This document shows, in pieces, positions 63,869 through 64,000 of a stretch of 64,000 bases of DNA. The notes beneath the pieces were generated by a model. The model was not told the origin of the DNA, did not search any database, and worked only from the letters and a program-made list of their open reading frames with translations. The DNA lies in assembly GCA_014359885.1 (NCBI GenBank), contig JACIYN010000043.1:19021-83020 (forward strand), read 5' to 3'. Source of the DNA: Desulfacinum sp. GTDB taxonomy: Bacteria; Desulfobacterota; Syntrophobacteria; Syntrophobacterales; DSM-9756. Position 1 is the first letter of the stretch; every line of letters starts with the position of its first letter. The position numbers and the translations under genes were made by a program.

Positions 63869-64000
63869 CTAATCCAGGGCGCGACGGTCGGCCATGTCGA
63901 AGAGCTTGCGTTCGCGCGGACCCATGATGCCCAGCGCTTCCCGCTTCTTGTCGATATGGTCGATCATCATCCGGGCCATCTCGTAGGGATCCGTGGCGAA
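63869..64000 (-). CDS. acsA: CO dehydrogenase catalytic subunit, C-terminal fragment (5' part outside window)
   Basis: The last 43 residues are in the window: FATDPYEMARMMIDHIDKKR, then EALGIMGPRERKLFDMADRR and ALD. The DPxEMAR.MxxHIDxKR pattern is the C-terminus of Ni-CODH (AcsA/CooS) as in CODH/ACS clusters. It reduces CO2 to CO for acetyl-CoA synthase. The position directly before acsB supports the call. The rest of the gene lies beyond base 64000. Confidence 0.82.
   Translation of the reverse strand, partial: FATDPYEMARMMIDHIDKKREALGIMGPRERKLFDMADRRALD

Overview
The window is GC-rich, densely packed bacterial DNA, coding on both strands. The gene content suggests an anaerobic, autotrophy-capable Desulfobacterota/Deltaproteobacteria member, perhaps close to the Syntrophobacterales. 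It combines an acetyl-CoA synthase/CO dehydrogenase cluster, a two-subunit methylmalonyl-CoA mutase with its GTPase, a periplasmic [NiFe] hydrogenase, multiheme cytochrome c, LPS Kdo transferase and a sigma54 activator. The taxonomic placement is inference from gene content; no rRNA or tRNA gene was seen.

Layout. 1-7.4 kb (minus): a cNMP/CBS/DUF294 signalling protein cut by the window edge, then a probable operon of a sodium:solute symporter flanked by two tiny membrane proteins, a secreted protein of unknown function and two class III CoA-transferases. 8.6-11.9 kb (plus): methylmalonyl-CoA mutase large and B12 subunits and MeaB. 12.1-14.2 kb (plus): a tetraheme cytochrome c and a chemoreceptor with its own CxxCH motif. 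14.4-19.2 kb (minus): a J-domain protein, a GlnD whose nucleotidyltransferase motif is destroyed, and an exported Fe/Mn superoxide dismutase. 19.2-30 kb: sugar-nucleotide and glycosyl transfer genes (UDP-HexNAc epimerase and dehydrogenase, phosphomannomutase, RmlA, RmlB, ManC, a glycosyltransferase), interrupted by two small genes, one behind a promoter/structured leader/terminator. 30-33 kb (minus): an ABC importer of the TrpXYZ-like type. 33.1-38.2 kb (plus): a TPP riboswitch with a terminator controlling a ThiW-type ECF transporter plus an unknown P-loop protein, then a PhoU-like protein and a Pit phosphate transporter. 38.3-45.4 kb: threonine dehydratase, a UvrD-type helicase, an unknown protein, LarB, Kdo transferase and AsnS. 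45.8-49.4 kb (minus): hydrogenase small and large subunits, maturation protease and HypC. 50-54.5 kb (minus): small genes, a non-canonical receiver protein and an NtrC-type two-component pair. 54.7-64 kb (minus): a malyl-CoA-lyase-like protein, pyruvate phosphate dikinase, and acsE, acsC, acsB and the tail of acsA.

Metabolic reading: C1 units and CO2 meet at acetyl-CoA synthase. Propionyl/succinyl carbon flows through methylmalonyl-CoA mutase. Pyruvate phosphate dikinase links pyruvate to PEP, and hydrogenase and cytochromes handle electrons at the periplasmic face. The symporter and CoA-transferases next to the mutase operon suggest uptake and activation of a short organic acid.

The most unusual structural feature is a dispersed palindromic repeat family. 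One end of it lies exactly on, or directly behind, the stop codon of five unrelated genes, always in the same orientation. Other items of note are a candidate regulatory leader in front of a 53-residue gene, the degenerate GlnD, a receiver domain with Glu in place of the phospho-acceptor Asp, and tandem repeats abutting or entering gene 3' ends.
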